DNA of 64,000 bases from Anisakis pegreffii (lineage: Eukaryota > Nematoda > Chromadorea > Rhabditida > Anisakidae): assembly GCA_035041965.1 (NCBI GenBank), contig JAPYMA010001220.1, positions 47,259 to 111,258 on the forward strand. The letters run 5' to 3'. Both the position numbers and the translations under genes were made by a program. Below, in pieces: positions 14,101 to 24,718 of the stretch (position 1 is the first letter of the stretch; each line of letters opens with the position of its first letter). Below the pieces are notes generated by a model. It made no database searches. It had not been told where the DNA came from and was given only the letters and a program-made list of their open reading frames with translations.

Positions 14101-17100
14101 CTGACTGAAGCTAGGATCGATTTGATGTGTTGTTGTGATATCAGTTGAACGCGCGAGTATGCATGTTGAGCCATAAAGACGATACCGAGCAAAACTTTCA
14201 GCGCTTCATCTATTTTCTCTTGCTGATGATGTTTCTCGACCAGATTCATGCACCCTTCTCCATTAGTTGGATTTCTAGTATCAAGTAACTTTTTTAGAGG
14301 CACCTGAGGATATATGTCGTTTGACGGTCGATAGTGGACCGTGTTCGAATTACGAGGATGCGTTCTACTACGATGCGTACTCCGGTAAATGCCATCCGTT
14401 CATCTATGGTGGATGCGGTGGGAATGCAAACAGACACAAGACGAGAGCCGAGTGCGAGGCACGTTGTGCACGAGCTGGAACTGATCCGAATGGTAGCATA
14501 TGTCGTATCTTCTTCATTCAGGATATACTTTCAGCATTGATTTCACTCCGGATGCGTTCTGAAGGGCGGCCTGGTGTTTTGACCGTAGACAGATATTGTT
14601 ATATTTTGACCTAGAGGAAAATATCGCTTATCACGATCACACAGCATGATTTGTAATGAATTCTAATGATGAGCTCTCGTACTTGTGAAAATTGATGACT
14701 TAAGAATAGTGCCCCAACCAAAACAACGTTTAGTTTCTTCATTCAGCTAACAATCTTTCCAGCAAATGAACAGCCGGACGTGAATGTTCAACAACGTGTT
14801 GAACCAATCCCGATAGTTAACCCTGTAGCGAATGAGTCCTCAGCATCACCAACAAACTGCTTGCCTAATGAAGAGTCGACTATGCCTATGCGAGTAGCTT
14901 CAAGCCAGGGTACGATAGTAGCGCAGAGCTGTGATTAGATCTAACTTGTGTGCGGATAATTGCGTGCGTGCGTGTGTGTTTCTGTGAATTACGTATACGG
15001 TAGATCATTTCAGTGAGTGCAGTTCCTTGAAACTTGAAACTTTAGTGTGAATGTTTAGCAGAGTTGTCTTGTGAAGTCATATCCAAATGTCACAACTCCG
15101 TATCTAAAGTGCATGACAATTTAAGGAAGTAACATCTCTATTGTAATCATATCGAACTGTCCGTTGAGTCAGTGTAACAATCCCTTTGTAAGCTCTCTTC
15201 AACTCATTGCGTCAATAAAAAGAGTGGGAAAATTTAATGAGAATTCATCAACCGACTGAGTCAGTGAACTTTATTAGATTAGTGATAGTTCAGTTGAGCA
15301 TGTTGCATGATGGTTTCAGATGTATCCCCTCTGTAATCGTGCAATTTGAAGTGATAGCATTAGTGCTAGAATGGCTGTGGGCTTGTGTTGGCCGCCGAAA
15401 CTGTTTGATGTGAATGCCTTGAATTGTTGCAAGAATTTGTGTGTGCGTTACGGTTTGTTTTTAGCGAAATCCCGGGAGGCATGCAATGAACGCATGGACA
15501 CTGGCCGATGTGAGGGCAGTTTCGAGAGTTACTACTACGAGAAGGCATCCGGCACGTGTGAACCGTTCAAGTATTCGGGTTGTGGCGGAACCTCAAACAG
15601 ATTCCAAACGAAAGAGCAATGCGAAGAGGTCTGCATGAAATCGCAATCGAATGATGTGCATGGACAGCAACAACAACAACAACAACAACAAACCGATCAG
15701 CCACACGCATCGATGCGTTATCCTCAAAATCCAGGCATTCAATTTTCTTTTCTTTATGATAGTTTCTTTTTCTTCATGGTAACTGAAGAATTGTCCATCT
15801 GCAGCTTATTGTTGACAAATGCTTATGGCCCGCTCAAGCACTGAACGCTTGCATCGCTCAAATTTTATTGCTTCATGAAAACGGATGCACTGCTTGAAGA
15901 AACCCTAAATGATCTTATTCTTATTAATGAATTACAATGCATGTCGTATGATCGACAGATGAAGAATTTGATCTATTTTATGTAATGATAGAATTCTATC
16001 AAAGAGCATTCTCCAAACATACTGAAACAAATATCTGAACTGTTGCAAATGCTTCAATATTGAGTAGCGAGTTACTGATCCGATTGAGATTCATAAACTA
16101 AGAAGTTTCAATGGGTTATTGGACAGTTTCAGTCAAAAAGTCGTTAGTCATTCATATGCATAGCTTACCAGTTAGTGATAATTTCCTGTTCATACTTTAG
16201 CCTACATAGAGCGGCCAAGTTTTGCAGGCACTAAAGCAGTTTGAGCCTATGCATAAAGATGCGAGAAAAATGCATTCACGTAGGCGAAATTGTTCGCTGA
16301 TCGCCATTACACAGCAATAAATCAGCATTTAAAAGACAATCCTCATCAGTTTAACGCTAAATAACTTCACGATCGGTCTAAAGAAAGCATTGAAGATTGA
16401 TGATATGAATAATGCTTTGCATTGCTTTGAGCTTCGCATACGTTGAACACCTCACCTCCTATTGAATATCAATCCATTCATTTGATTGTGTAAATCTTGT
16501 GATGCAATCGAAATGGAAAAAGCAATGAATGAGCGTCGTTGCAGTCAGCTTTCTAATACAGCAGCTATATCGCAATTGAGCAATTGTTGCTTTGGTTTGA
16601 AACGATTCATGGGAGTTCAAATGACAAGATTATGTGATTGAGCATAATTTCAACTTTATTAGAACTCTAATGGTGTTTCTTCAACTCGGAAATGTATTGT
16701 AAATGAGTATAGCGAAACTCTTGATTAGTTGATGGCAACACTCTTTATTCTCCCGTTTTCTGAGTATCATTAGCTTGTTTGGACCTAACAGGGTTTTCAT
16801 TCTTTTCCTTGCTGTTACAATCGCTCTCATAGCTTTTATCACCAAAAGTGTTCTCTTCTGCTAATTTCTCATTCATTTCAATGAATAATTAAAGTCAAAT
16901 TCTCATTCTATGAAGTACATTCTATAATTGATCATTTGACTGTCGAACGTTGTTCAGCAAATCAATTCGATCGCTGTATTGTTGATTTCGGTTGTCAACA
17001 ATCGTCAAAGCATCCAGTAAATAGTATATACTACAGAATGAGAAGTTTGTTTGAACGGTAAAGTCAAATGAGATGAAGTGAATGAGAAAAACTGATCAAT

Positions 17101-20100
17101 AGAACGGTATTCGCATGTGATAGCGATGAGAGCGAATACAACACGTCCGAAAAGAATGAGAATTCATCTAAATTACTTTGAAGTGTATGAGCGTGTCATA
17201 TGCAACAGCTTTTCATGCGATCATAATTGATCGCAATAATGAGAAACGCAACGGTCTAATAGTAAGAGAAGGCCTAACCATGTCGAATACCGCCATGGTG
17301 TTCTTGTATCAGGGTGGGTGGGGGTAACGGAGGCATGTCAGATCATCGAAAGGGGTAACGGAGCACTCGAATGTGAGAGCCACTGTCTTAGAGGATTAGT
17401 ACAATTCTAACTATAAGCTGAACAAGGGTTCAAGTTGCAACCAAATCGTAGAATCAAGCATTCAAAATGTTCTCATTCGAATACCGTACAATAGCAGAGT
17501 GTTATGTGATTATTTCAAAAGTGAAACTTTTCTAAAGTGAATGATGAAATATTACGAGTTGTTGTTATTTGAAAGGATGATTTAGAGATCCTTCGAACTG
17601 ATCAATACCAGTATCCACCCTATCAACAAGAGCAAGAGAATATCCATCCATGTGAACAACCCAGAGAGACGGGTCCTTGTGATCGTTTCGTTACCAAATG
17701 GTACTACAACAAAGCCGATGGCACTTGTAATCGTTTCCATTACGGTGGATGTGAGGGTAATGCGAATCGTTATGATACCGAAAATGCTTGTAAGGCTGAA
17801 TGCGGTGAATATGCTGGTGAGTTCTCGATTTGTTGGGATCCCTTCATTTACTGTATTAACTAGTTTCTCAAAGATTCAACTTAGAAGTTCAAGGTTGAAC
17901 TAAGAAGGGATAAGTGAGCTCTTGAAAAGCTATCCTGCTGAACGTACCATCTGACATTTGTTGATAATGATGGGTCTATTGTTGTTTTTACTCACATTCA
18001 CATTCGCTCTTACGCCAAAATAATGAGAAATAAGGAAATCAGAGTAATAGAAAGTGAGCTTGAGAAGTGAAAAATCGCAATGTTCATAAGTTGTTGAAGA
18101 TTAATCAGAAACAGTTCCATTTGAACTGGCGTTTAACTGAAGAGATGTTACGAGGAAGTAATGCTTATGAAAGCACAAACATTCGAGAAGATCTAGAGTG
18201 TAAAGTGCCAAATCCCAAACTGAACATGCTTCATTCTCGTTCAGATGCTTGCACACTGCCGAAAGTGAGTGGACCTTGCTCTGGTAAACATCGACGTTTC
18301 TATTACGATCGAGAGAGTGGTCAATGTGAGCAATTTGAATTCGGTGGATGTTTGGGCAATTCGAATAATTTCGTACATTTAGCCGATTGTGAGAAACGAT
18401 GTGCTGCGAATTCAGCTCGTTAGTAAAAAATTATCAATTTCTAAAATTATCAATTTGTTTTGATTTGATTCCACTGATCATTGTTTGATTCGTTCGTTTA
18501 TGATGTTCAGTAATTGATTATTATCTATTCTTGAGATGTTATACACATCCAACATCAATCTCTTCATATGGTGCTATGCTAAAGACCTCTTGCTCTCGTT
18601 TTATTTCATTGTTTGTTTCGTTTTAATTACACTATTTCATATTAGCATTATGGTTTGTTGTCATTGAATTATTGCCACATAAACTTAGCGTTAAGCAGAT
18701 TGCTTTGTTTTCTTGCCATATTCACTTGGTAACCGTGAAGAGTTGATGTCGATTTTGTGTAAGATTCCATTGAGATAAAAGAGCACTTCTAGCGAGCAAC
18801 TACAAAATGAAAACTTGAAGCGAATTTCAAACCTTTTAAAGCATGATCGTTAAAGTATAATCACCTTTGACGATTGAGAGCTAGTACATTCTTATGTGAT
18901 TGTTCACAGCGAATTTAATGATGAGAGATTAGTTTAGAGAGGAGTTTTTTTGCACTGATCAACAATGCCAACGCTCAACGCAATATTTCTGCATGAACAT
19001 GCGATTTCCAGTTGAATTTACCTGTGCTGTTAGGCATCATCAAATCACCGTTACCAAAATGTGAAGAAAGTTCAGTTTCGTTTTTGAAGTAATATGTTCG
19101 GATATTATATTGTTGAGTATTGTGTTTTGTGCCTTATTCCCTTGGCCTAGTCAGTTGGTGTCAATGGATAACCGTTAATGAAGCAAAACCATTTGAAAAC
19201 GTAATCAAAATTTGACGAAAAAATATAGTGATCAAGAAAAGAAGATTCCATATTTTGCACTATTTTCGGATCCATATCCCTTGTTCCGGCAAACATTTCA
19301 AAAAAAGAATTCATCATCATAAAATTGATCACAGTTATCTACCAGTGGTGTCGCTAATCACTGATAGCTGATCTGGATGCGTACACTATTGGAAACTAAT
19401 TATGATGGATATCAGAAAACTGCACTCATCCCACTAGTCATCATTTTCTTGCCATTTAATCACCAGACGATCAAGTGACCATTATAAATTGCCAATTGTC
19501 ACAAAAATTATGAACTGCTTATTTGGATATGATTGATTCGATAATAAATATTTACCCAAATTTGATTGTTTTTATGCGTGCTTTTTCGCCGATACCCAAA
19601 TGTTTTGTTGTGTTCTGCTTAAATTTTGTGTTTTTTATCTGTTGGTTTCATGTGTGTGTGTGTTTGTGCTCGTGTTTCAGACTATTTGCAGAATGCATGA
19701 TGAATCTCAGTTGCAATTCGGATATCGAATCATATCTCCTCTATGGACTATAAAAGTGATATCAGCACTGGATTTCATCCGGGAAACCAGTGTAAAGGTC
19801 ATCGCATCGTATTTTCCAGCTCACTAATTGCATTTTCGACTTCAATGTGAAATTGAACATTCTGCTGCAGGCAGATGAATAATTCATCCGGAAAGGCGTT
19901 TTTCTGCCGATTCAGTCGCGCTTATTCCGTTCGTTCGTTCATATAGTATAGATTGCCGTGTTGCCGTATAGTATTGGTTATTGAAATGATGTTTGATATG
20001 ATGTTGCATGATAGTTTTTAAATGATATTTGTCTTAAACAAACATGTTTAAATGGCTTTGTGGATTGTATTCTTGTTGCGTGTGTTTTGCAGTTGAATGT

Positions 20101-23100
20101 GTTGAATCTTTTTATGCAGTTCAATTTTTGATTCATTAACTTATTGAAACAATTGCTATATGCTGATGAAACAAATCGGTTTACTCCTGGCAAGTTAGAC
20201 TTTTCAGGATGGGCAAAAAATGAGAAGAGAGTTACAGTTTTCAGTTGTTTTCATATCAGTAACATTAAGTAGTGCATGTATTTGCGGTGTATAATAATCA
20301 TTGTTTTCTTCGAGTGCTTTGTGGTCTCAACTGATCTGTTGTCGTTTCAGTTCAATCGCTAAGACTTTCTGATAACCAAGCTGAGACTTCTCGTCGACCA
20401 CGCTTCTGTAATCTACCAAAGGTGACCGGTCGGTGCAGGTCAGTCAGTTGTTGTTCATGAAATCAGAGAATCTTAATTAATTACCTCATCTTCAAGCATC
20501 ACTATCATTACATTAAAAAAGTACTATCCGAAGATGACAGGATGAGATGACTGCATAGGTGATACAAGTAGACTTCTTAACATGACCTATAGTTGAATCA
20601 CTTTGCTCTGCTGTTCACTAACGATATGATTCTGATAATGATCACTGTTTTGATCAATTATATGATTTCTGCAACGATTTCGCATATTATCATAATCTCA
20701 TCGATATCATAATTATCACACTCTGATTGTGTCTGTGTAGGGCATCAATCGACCAGTACTACTTTGTTCCGAGTATCGGCGATTGTGTGTTCTTCGTATA
20801 CGGTGGATGTGAAGGAAACGAGAATCGTTTTGATTCACTTGAAGAATGTCGCCAAAAATGCCGAGCAGATGTCCAGTCGCACCCCACCGTAATAATTCTT
20901 TCACTGTTTTGTTGATACCTCCTTGGCCGATTACGCATTGATCAAAAAATTTCATGTTGAATCAGTTTTGAGAAATTCGAATGATTCTATATCACTACGT
21001 TATTTTTTCAACACATTCTATCCTGTTTCATTGGCACATTGAATATTGAACCTACTTGACTTGAAATTGAAAAAAAAAACATCGATTTTCATAGCGTTGT
21101 GAACGTTTCAGAAATAATTTACAAGAACTATGGAAGTTTTTCAGGAGTCGCTAAGTCTTGATAGACCCGCAGAGGAACTCGATGGAATGGACAATGAGAT
21201 TGGTGACGAAGAATATAAGGAAACGAATGAAATATCGCGCGATTTTGACTATGAGGTACTGTTTCGTTTCAAACAGTCTGATCACCACATTGGAAATCTT
21301 CTAGAATTTGTTTTCGTTGACATCACTTGCAATAGCAACTTAAGGTTTTTGGTCAAAAAATTTTCAGCTTACTGCCACTCTTAATATCGGTCGAATCGTG
21401 GCAGTATGCTTGCAATTTCCCGTCCTATTTTGATGATCAAGATAGATCAAAACCATCAATGACTTGTGTCAAATGTACGAGTTCTATTTTCACGATCAAA
21501 ACTTTTTTACCGAGTTGATTCAAAAGAAAAAAATTAGCAGGACAAAGGATCGGTGCTTATCAAAGAGAAGAATGTTGAAGATGCGGATAATACAGGTGAG
21601 GGAGGAGCGACGAGCGATTTTTATACGAAAGTGATTCCATCATCTCCACTACCCGGTGAGTAATTCCTGAAATAATTGCTAAAAAATCAGGTATTTCACT
21701 GCAATTTCCAATGTTAACAGTTGTACGAGCTTCAAACGTACTTGCGTAAAAATAACTGTCCACTTGAGTAAGTCGTGTGATTTCTTAACTTCAGCACATC
21801 GAAACTCCTCTGTTGAGTTGTTTGTTACTATTTCTAATAATTGAGTAGGCAATCTTCAAATGATTGATCGTTCGAAATTGTTTGCAGAACTTTGTCAGTT
21901 ACCCGAAGATCCAGGACCATGTTTCGGTGAGATTATCCGATGGAGATATGATCCGGAACAAAGAGCCTGTGTCACATTCACCTACACGGGTTGTGGTCAC
22001 AACGCGAATTATTTTACGTCAGAGGAGGCTTGTGAACGTGCATGTGGATCGTTTAGAGAGCAAGGTTTCATTCTGCCGTCAACTTGTTGCGTGACTGATA
22101 AGAAATTATGAAGTTTCGAATGCTGATCAGATATAGATCGTGGACAAACCGATTCAATTGTCGTTGTCGTTGTCGGCCACTAGCAAAGTTGATTTTTCAG
22201 TCAGATAAAAAGCTTTAAGCGCAAATTCTCAATTCACACCCCTATTCGAAATCGATGAGGTTATTGCAAAGTAGACTAGATGTTACCGTAGAATTTTAAA
22301 CTGGCTGAATTTTTCAGATGTTTGTTCGATGGATGTCGAAAAAGGAACTTGCCATTTGCATTTGACGAAATGGTATTACAACAAAGACACTGGTGAATGT
22401 CATGTGTTCATGTATTCGGGCTGTAAGGGTAACGGAAATCGTTTCTCATCGAAAGCTGAGTGTGAGCATTTGTGCCATAAGGAAACAGCAGTTTCGCAAG
22501 AAGGTAAAGAGAGTCATTCTTAAATCGCTCAAATATTCTGCCATTCTTCTCGCCTTACTTCAAAGTTCAATCGTAATACAAGAACCTCTCATATTTGGTT
22601 TTGCAGTTGTCAAATTGCTAATATTATGAAAATACTTCTGAAGGTTGTTTTATAAATATCATTTTCGTCATTTGATGTGTCAGTTCCAAAAATTTGATTT
22701 TTTAGATGAAGAGAATGTGTGTAGGATTGAGAGGGATAGTGGGCCGTGCACAGATCCGGTAACTCAATGGTATTTCGATCCAGACGAGCATGTTTGTAAG
22801 CAGTTCACTTATGGTGGATGTCGTGGAAACGGTAATCGTTTCGACTCGAGAGAACAATGCGAGAAGAGGTGCTCACCGCAATCACAAGATCTAGTGGCTA
22901 TCGATTCAGAACGTCAGTTCATTCATTCATTTGTGTCATTTCAGTTCAATTTCTTGAAATGATGGAACTTGAAGTAAGCCAAAATAAACTTGAAAAACAA
23001 TTGAATTTCTAAAAATTCAGCATTTTTGTGGCATTTCAAAGAAAGTTCCATTCGGCAGGTATTTGAAATTTTTTCCGAGAACGTGCGATTGTATTCGGTT

Positions 23101-24718
23101 TGTTCTGTTACTGATCTACTGTGAATGAGTCATCATATATGCATGACGTGTTTCAGTATGTTCATCACTTGAGTTAAAATGAAATGAGAGAATGCAGTGA
23201 ATTCAATGTGATGTCAACTTTGTTCATTTGATGGCTTTCAGGAGTATGTATGTTACCGTTCGAAGCTGGACGATGTCGCGAATCGTACCGAAAATGGTAT
23301 TTCGATAAGGCAGTTGGTTACTGCCGAATGTTCGTGTACAGTGGTTGCGACGGTAATGAGAATCGCTTCGATACAGAAGCTGAATGCAGACAAGCATGGT
23401 AGATTAATGAACAATTCTCTGAATTCTTCAAAACAGATCAGCGTTACGTTGATAGTCTTAAATATCTTGTGATATCCTCTCACGCTATTTAATCTTTAAA
23501 ATGCATAGAATTGAACCATAATAAGACACATAAAACATTACAGCTCATCGCTAGCATCGAGATATGCAATCGAGAATCGTGCATCGTTGAAATTAGTTGG
23601 CAGTCATGTGCCTATAGCTGGTTCGAAGCTTAAGTTGATTTGTTTAGCGCATAATCAACATCCAATCAGATGGTTCAAGAACGGTCGCGATCTGGAATAT
23701 GAAATCGCGAACGATCACAGAATAAAAGTAATACTATGTCGCACTATTTAATTCACCATTGCCATGAGATTATATTTTGCATTAATGCGACGAGTCGTCA
23801 AAAATGATCTTGAATGATACTGATGTCAATGCTGAGAAGTTATTAATGTTTAAATCATGATCAAGCAACTTCAAATTCTTTGCTTCTAATAACGCTGATC
23901 GAAACGTTTCGTGTAACAAGCGTATTTCGCATTAAACTGCATAAATTTGTGTGAAACATCATGATTAGTTGAGAAATGATCCTCCAAGAAGATCAGTATT
24001 ATCCTCGAGGTGCTGCTCTTCGTCAATTACTGTTTTCATTTCAGAAGTCCGAAATGGATACTCATTTGACAATTTCGGATTTACTCGAGTCGGATAGTGG
24101 CGATTATTCGTGTTCAGCTGGTTGGACTGGAATTCTGTCAGATCCAATCAAAGTCGTTGTTAAAGGTATTACAAAGCTTTGTTACTCATCAACGGTTCCA
24201 CATGCTGACGCGTTATTCGAACTGCTAAATTTAAAGGCAAAATCATTAGAAGCAACTAAATCAAACTTTAATTGTCTCTACACATTATGGAAGAAGTTGT
24301 TTCAAATTTTATGAATGCTCGTTTGTATGCTGCAAACTGCATAGAACGTGTGATTGAATAAGATGTTGTGTAAAGCGATGGAGTTTTCTCGCAAAAACTC
24401 AGTGCTTAGGACCCGAAAAGCAAGTTCCTGGTTTCTGATGTTCACTGCTGATGACAAACGGTCATCTGCTCATGCTGATGAGCACAAGTCACCCGTCATA
24501 CTCTCATTTCGTTCGTTTCTTCATGAGTTCGCCACCAAAAAGTTCTGTTGATCCACATAGTCATTAGAGTGATTTCAGCCCTACAAGTATCAGAGCAATG
24601 TGTCGATCGAGGAAATCCAGCCACATGTCAACTGATTATCAAAGCTGGTTTATGTATAAACGCAAGGTATGGTAAATACTGTTGCAGGACTTGTACAGAA
24701 TCTGGCTTTAGGGTTTGA
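2061..24718 (+). CDS. mig-6: Papilin, large secreted extracellular-matrix glycoprotein (MIG-6 orthologue), about 2,277 aa in 37 exons
   Basis: Papilins are basement-membrane proteins related to ADAMTS proteases but without protease; C. elegans MIG-6 acts in distal tip cell migration. Exons whose phases join without a break: 2061-2147, 4787-5007, 5824-6040, 6285-6552, 6815-7020, 7287-7522, 7717-7881, 8208-8430, 8700-8840, 8965-9078, 9362-9480, 9584-9711, 9939-10121, 10486-10716, 11056-11211, 11425-11595, 11681-11836, 11934-12033, 12194-12309, 12624-12806, 13184-13945, 14298-14492, 14763-14909, 15465-15734, 17586-17816, 18245-18418, 20351-20438, 20741-20888, 21145-21255, 21541-21655, 21888-22064, 22318-22503, 22706-22912, 23242-23398, 23544-23727, 24045-24165, 24579-24718. 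The 6,834 coding bases divide exactly by three. Domain order is signal peptide, TSP1, Cys-rich/spacer, six TSP1, eleven lagrin, eleven Kunitz, Ig, PLAC, as known for MIG-6L. Weak points: the exon ending at 15734 needs a GC donor, and the exon from 21541 has two possible donors (21595 or 21655). The family is certain; single boundaries may shift. Confidence 0.93.
2148..4786 (+). other. First papilin intron (2.6 kb)
   Basis: This is the longest intron of the gene. The open frames inside it, such as 3435-3812, lack a Cys or domain pattern and are not needed to keep frame between exons 1 and 2. Long first introns in nematodes often hold enhancers; I see no recognisable site. Confidence 0.6.
4787..6040 (+). 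other. mig-6: Papilin exons 2-3: first TSP1 repeat and start of the papilin cassette
   Basis: Exon 2 ends with WGPW, CSRTCGGG and KRQC, the core of a thrombospondin type 1 repeat. Exon 3 completes it with GECTG, RYVSC and NIEDCP. The rest of exon 3 (about residues 110-175) starts the ADAMTS-type Cys-rich region, with CELTCKP and YYKWADK. The split codon at the junction (AA/T) restores the frame exactly. Exon 2 also carries a basic IKRQ stretch that may be a propeptide site, which is inference. Confidence 0.85.
6285..7020 (+). other. mig-6: Papilin exons 4-5: ADAMTS-like Cys-rich and spacer domains
   Basis: Exon 4 encodes VVDGTKC, DDICVDGICLPVGCD and DKCGVCGGNGSTC, the signature of the ADAMTS Cys-rich domain just before the spacer. 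The spacer follows as a beta-rich stretch through exon 5, with YLNGNYQIQV and GTVFEYD. The codon across the intron (G/CG) is in frame. This is the protease-free cassette that papilins share with ADAMTS proteins. Confidence 0.88.
7287..9711 (+). other. mig-6: Papilin exons 6-12: six further TSP1 repeats
   Basis: The cores are GEWTACTVTCGKG, GKWEPCSETCGSTG, GPWSACSEKCGDA, SEWNLCQKCND, SEWSKCSTECGHGHQ and GPWTQCTSECGGG, each followed by the usual spaced cysteines. The fourth of these is shortened, reading WNLCQKC, and spans the exon 8/9 junction. Trp and Ser/Thr residues in these cores are typical C-mannosylation and O-fucosylation sites in TSP1 repeats; that modification is known for the fold and not shown here. 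Confidence 0.88.
9131..9222. repeat. Perfect 44-bp inverted repeat (hairpin) in a papilin intron
   Basis: Bases 9131-9174 and 9179-9222 are exact reverse complements separated by the 4-base loop CGCA. The arms begin ATGAATTAAAACGAATTACC. The structure lies wholly inside the intron 9079-9361, so it would form a 44-bp stem in the pre-mRNA. It could be a very small fold-back element or a hairpin RNA precursor. Confidence 0.9.
9939..12309 (+). other. mig-6: Papilin exons 13-19: eleven lagrin repeats
   Basis: I count eleven repeats of about 30 residues with the pattern C-x4-[FYH]-GCC-[PAKS]-D-G-x-T-x-A-x-GPN-x-x-GC, for example FGCCPDGETAALGENGTGC. Repeats 1 and 2 share exon 13, and an acidic, Asn-glycosylatable spacer in exon 14 separates repeats 2 and 3. 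Most junctions in this block are phase 1, so exons can duplicate without breaking the frame. Lagrin repeats are the module described for nematode MIG-6; their ligand is unknown. Confidence 0.88.
10122..10196 (+). terminator. Possible alternative 3' end of papilin inside intron 13
   Basis: If the donor at 10122 is not used, the reading frame continues through a Glu/Lys-rich stretch ending EEDEEKEKKKEE and stops at TAA 10190-10192. A canonical AATAAA overlaps that stop at 10191-10196. Together they could give a short secreted form with seven TSP1 and two lagrin repeats. The main transcript skips this by splicing to 10486, which is phase-correct. Confidence 0.35.
12848..13000. mobile_element. 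Short hAT-type MITE (137 bp) in a papilin intron
   Basis: The element runs from 12856 to 12992. Its ends are inverted: TAGTGTTGTGCGGGGA on the left and TCCCCACACAACACTA on the right, with one mismatch. An 8-bp direct repeat, GTGTATTC, flanks it at 12848-12855 and 12993-13000. An 8-bp target duplication and a TAGTGTTG-like terminus are the hallmarks of hAT elements. It is GC-richer than its surroundings and has no coding capacity, so it is non-autonomous. It sits inside the intron 12807-13183 and does not disturb the exons. Confidence 0.8.
13600..13761 (+). repeat. Coding tandem repeat, six 27-bp units (PEYPQQPRQ)
   Basis: Six units of 27 bases starting at 13600, 13627, 13654, 13681, 13708 and 13735 encode PEYPQQPRQ; several units are identical at DNA level. 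Degenerate PEYPQ/PERPQ units continue to about 13900. They form a proline/glutamine-rich linker between Kunitz domains 2 and 3, which is probably extended and unfolded. Near-identity of the units suggests recent slippage and likely length polymorphism. Confidence 0.95.
15663..15689 (+). repeat. Coding CAA run (polyglutamine)
   Basis: A run of CAA codons encodes nine glutamines after Kunitz domain 4. It is a simple-repeat linker within exon 24 of papilin. Confidence 0.85.
15735..17585 (+). other. Papilin intron 24 (1.85 kb)
   Basis: It contains the dispersed repeat copy at 16791-17396. Reading through from exon 24 gives a stop at 15842-15844, and an AATAAA lies at 16316-16321, so an alternative 3' end after Kunitz domain 4 is possible. 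No further Kunitz exon is visible in it. Confidence 0.5.
16791..17396 (+). repeat. Dispersed 0.6-kb repeat, copy A
   Basis: This segment matches, at roughly 90 percent by eye, the reverse complement of 32917-33523. Homology begins at GGGTTTTCATTC and ends near GTCTTAGAGGAT. I see no long ORF, no clear terminal inverted repeats and no convincing target duplication. It is probably a non-autonomous mobile element. It contains internal inverted words such as TTTCTCATTCA and TGAATGAGAAA, and a G-rich stretch near 17320. Confidence 0.8.
18419..20350 (+). other. Papilin intron 26 (1.9 kb)
   Basis: The donor overlaps an in-frame TAG at 18421-18423, so retention would end a short isoform after Kunitz domain 6. 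No extra exon is needed to link 18418 to 20351 (phase 1 to phase 1). An exon-like piece near 19681-19757 does not fit the phase. Confidence 0.5.
23544..24165 (+). other. mig-6: Papilin exons 35-36: Ig-like domain
   Basis: The sequence shows the I-set pattern: AGSKLKLICLAHNQHPIRWF gives the first Cys and the core Trp, and LESDSGDYSCSAG gives the D-x-G-x-Y-x-C end of the fold. The intron between 23727 and 24045 lies inside the domain in phase 0. Papilins carry an Ig domain at this position before the PLAC domain. Confidence 0.88.
24579..24718 (+). other. mig-6: Papilin exon 37: C-terminal PLAC domain and stop
   Basis: The exon encodes CVDRGNPATCQLIIKAGLC and YGKYCCRTC, the six-cysteine PLAC (protease and lacunin) motif that ends papilins and many ADAMTS proteins. 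The frame stops at TGA 24716-24718. A GTATGG inside the exon at 24667 is not used, because the PLAC motif continues across it. Confidence 0.88.

Larger units (their letters stand above)
12624..23398 (+). other. mig-6: Papilin exons 20-34: eleven Kunitz (BPTI-type) domains
   Basis: Eleven domains each keep all six cysteines and the YGGC/YSGC plus GN-x-N-x-F core. They lie in exons 12624, 13184, 14298, 15465, 17586, 18245, 20351+20741 (split), 21888, 22318, 22706 and 23242. The last Cys of the eleventh is a codon split across 23398/23544, which confirms that junction. By position after the second Cys, the P1 residues are H, T, S, E, D, S, R, F, H, T and R. Only the seventh (GRCRAS) looks like a classical trypsin-type inhibitor loop; the eleventh (GRCRES) has Arg but an acidic P1'. 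Most domains are therefore probably structural. Confidence 0.88.

Noticed and set aside
19681..19757. Exon-like segment with a strong TTTCAG acceptor in papilin intron 26
   Set aside because: Only a phase-0 reading is open, while both neighbours need phase 1; including it would break the frame into the Kunitz 7 exon.
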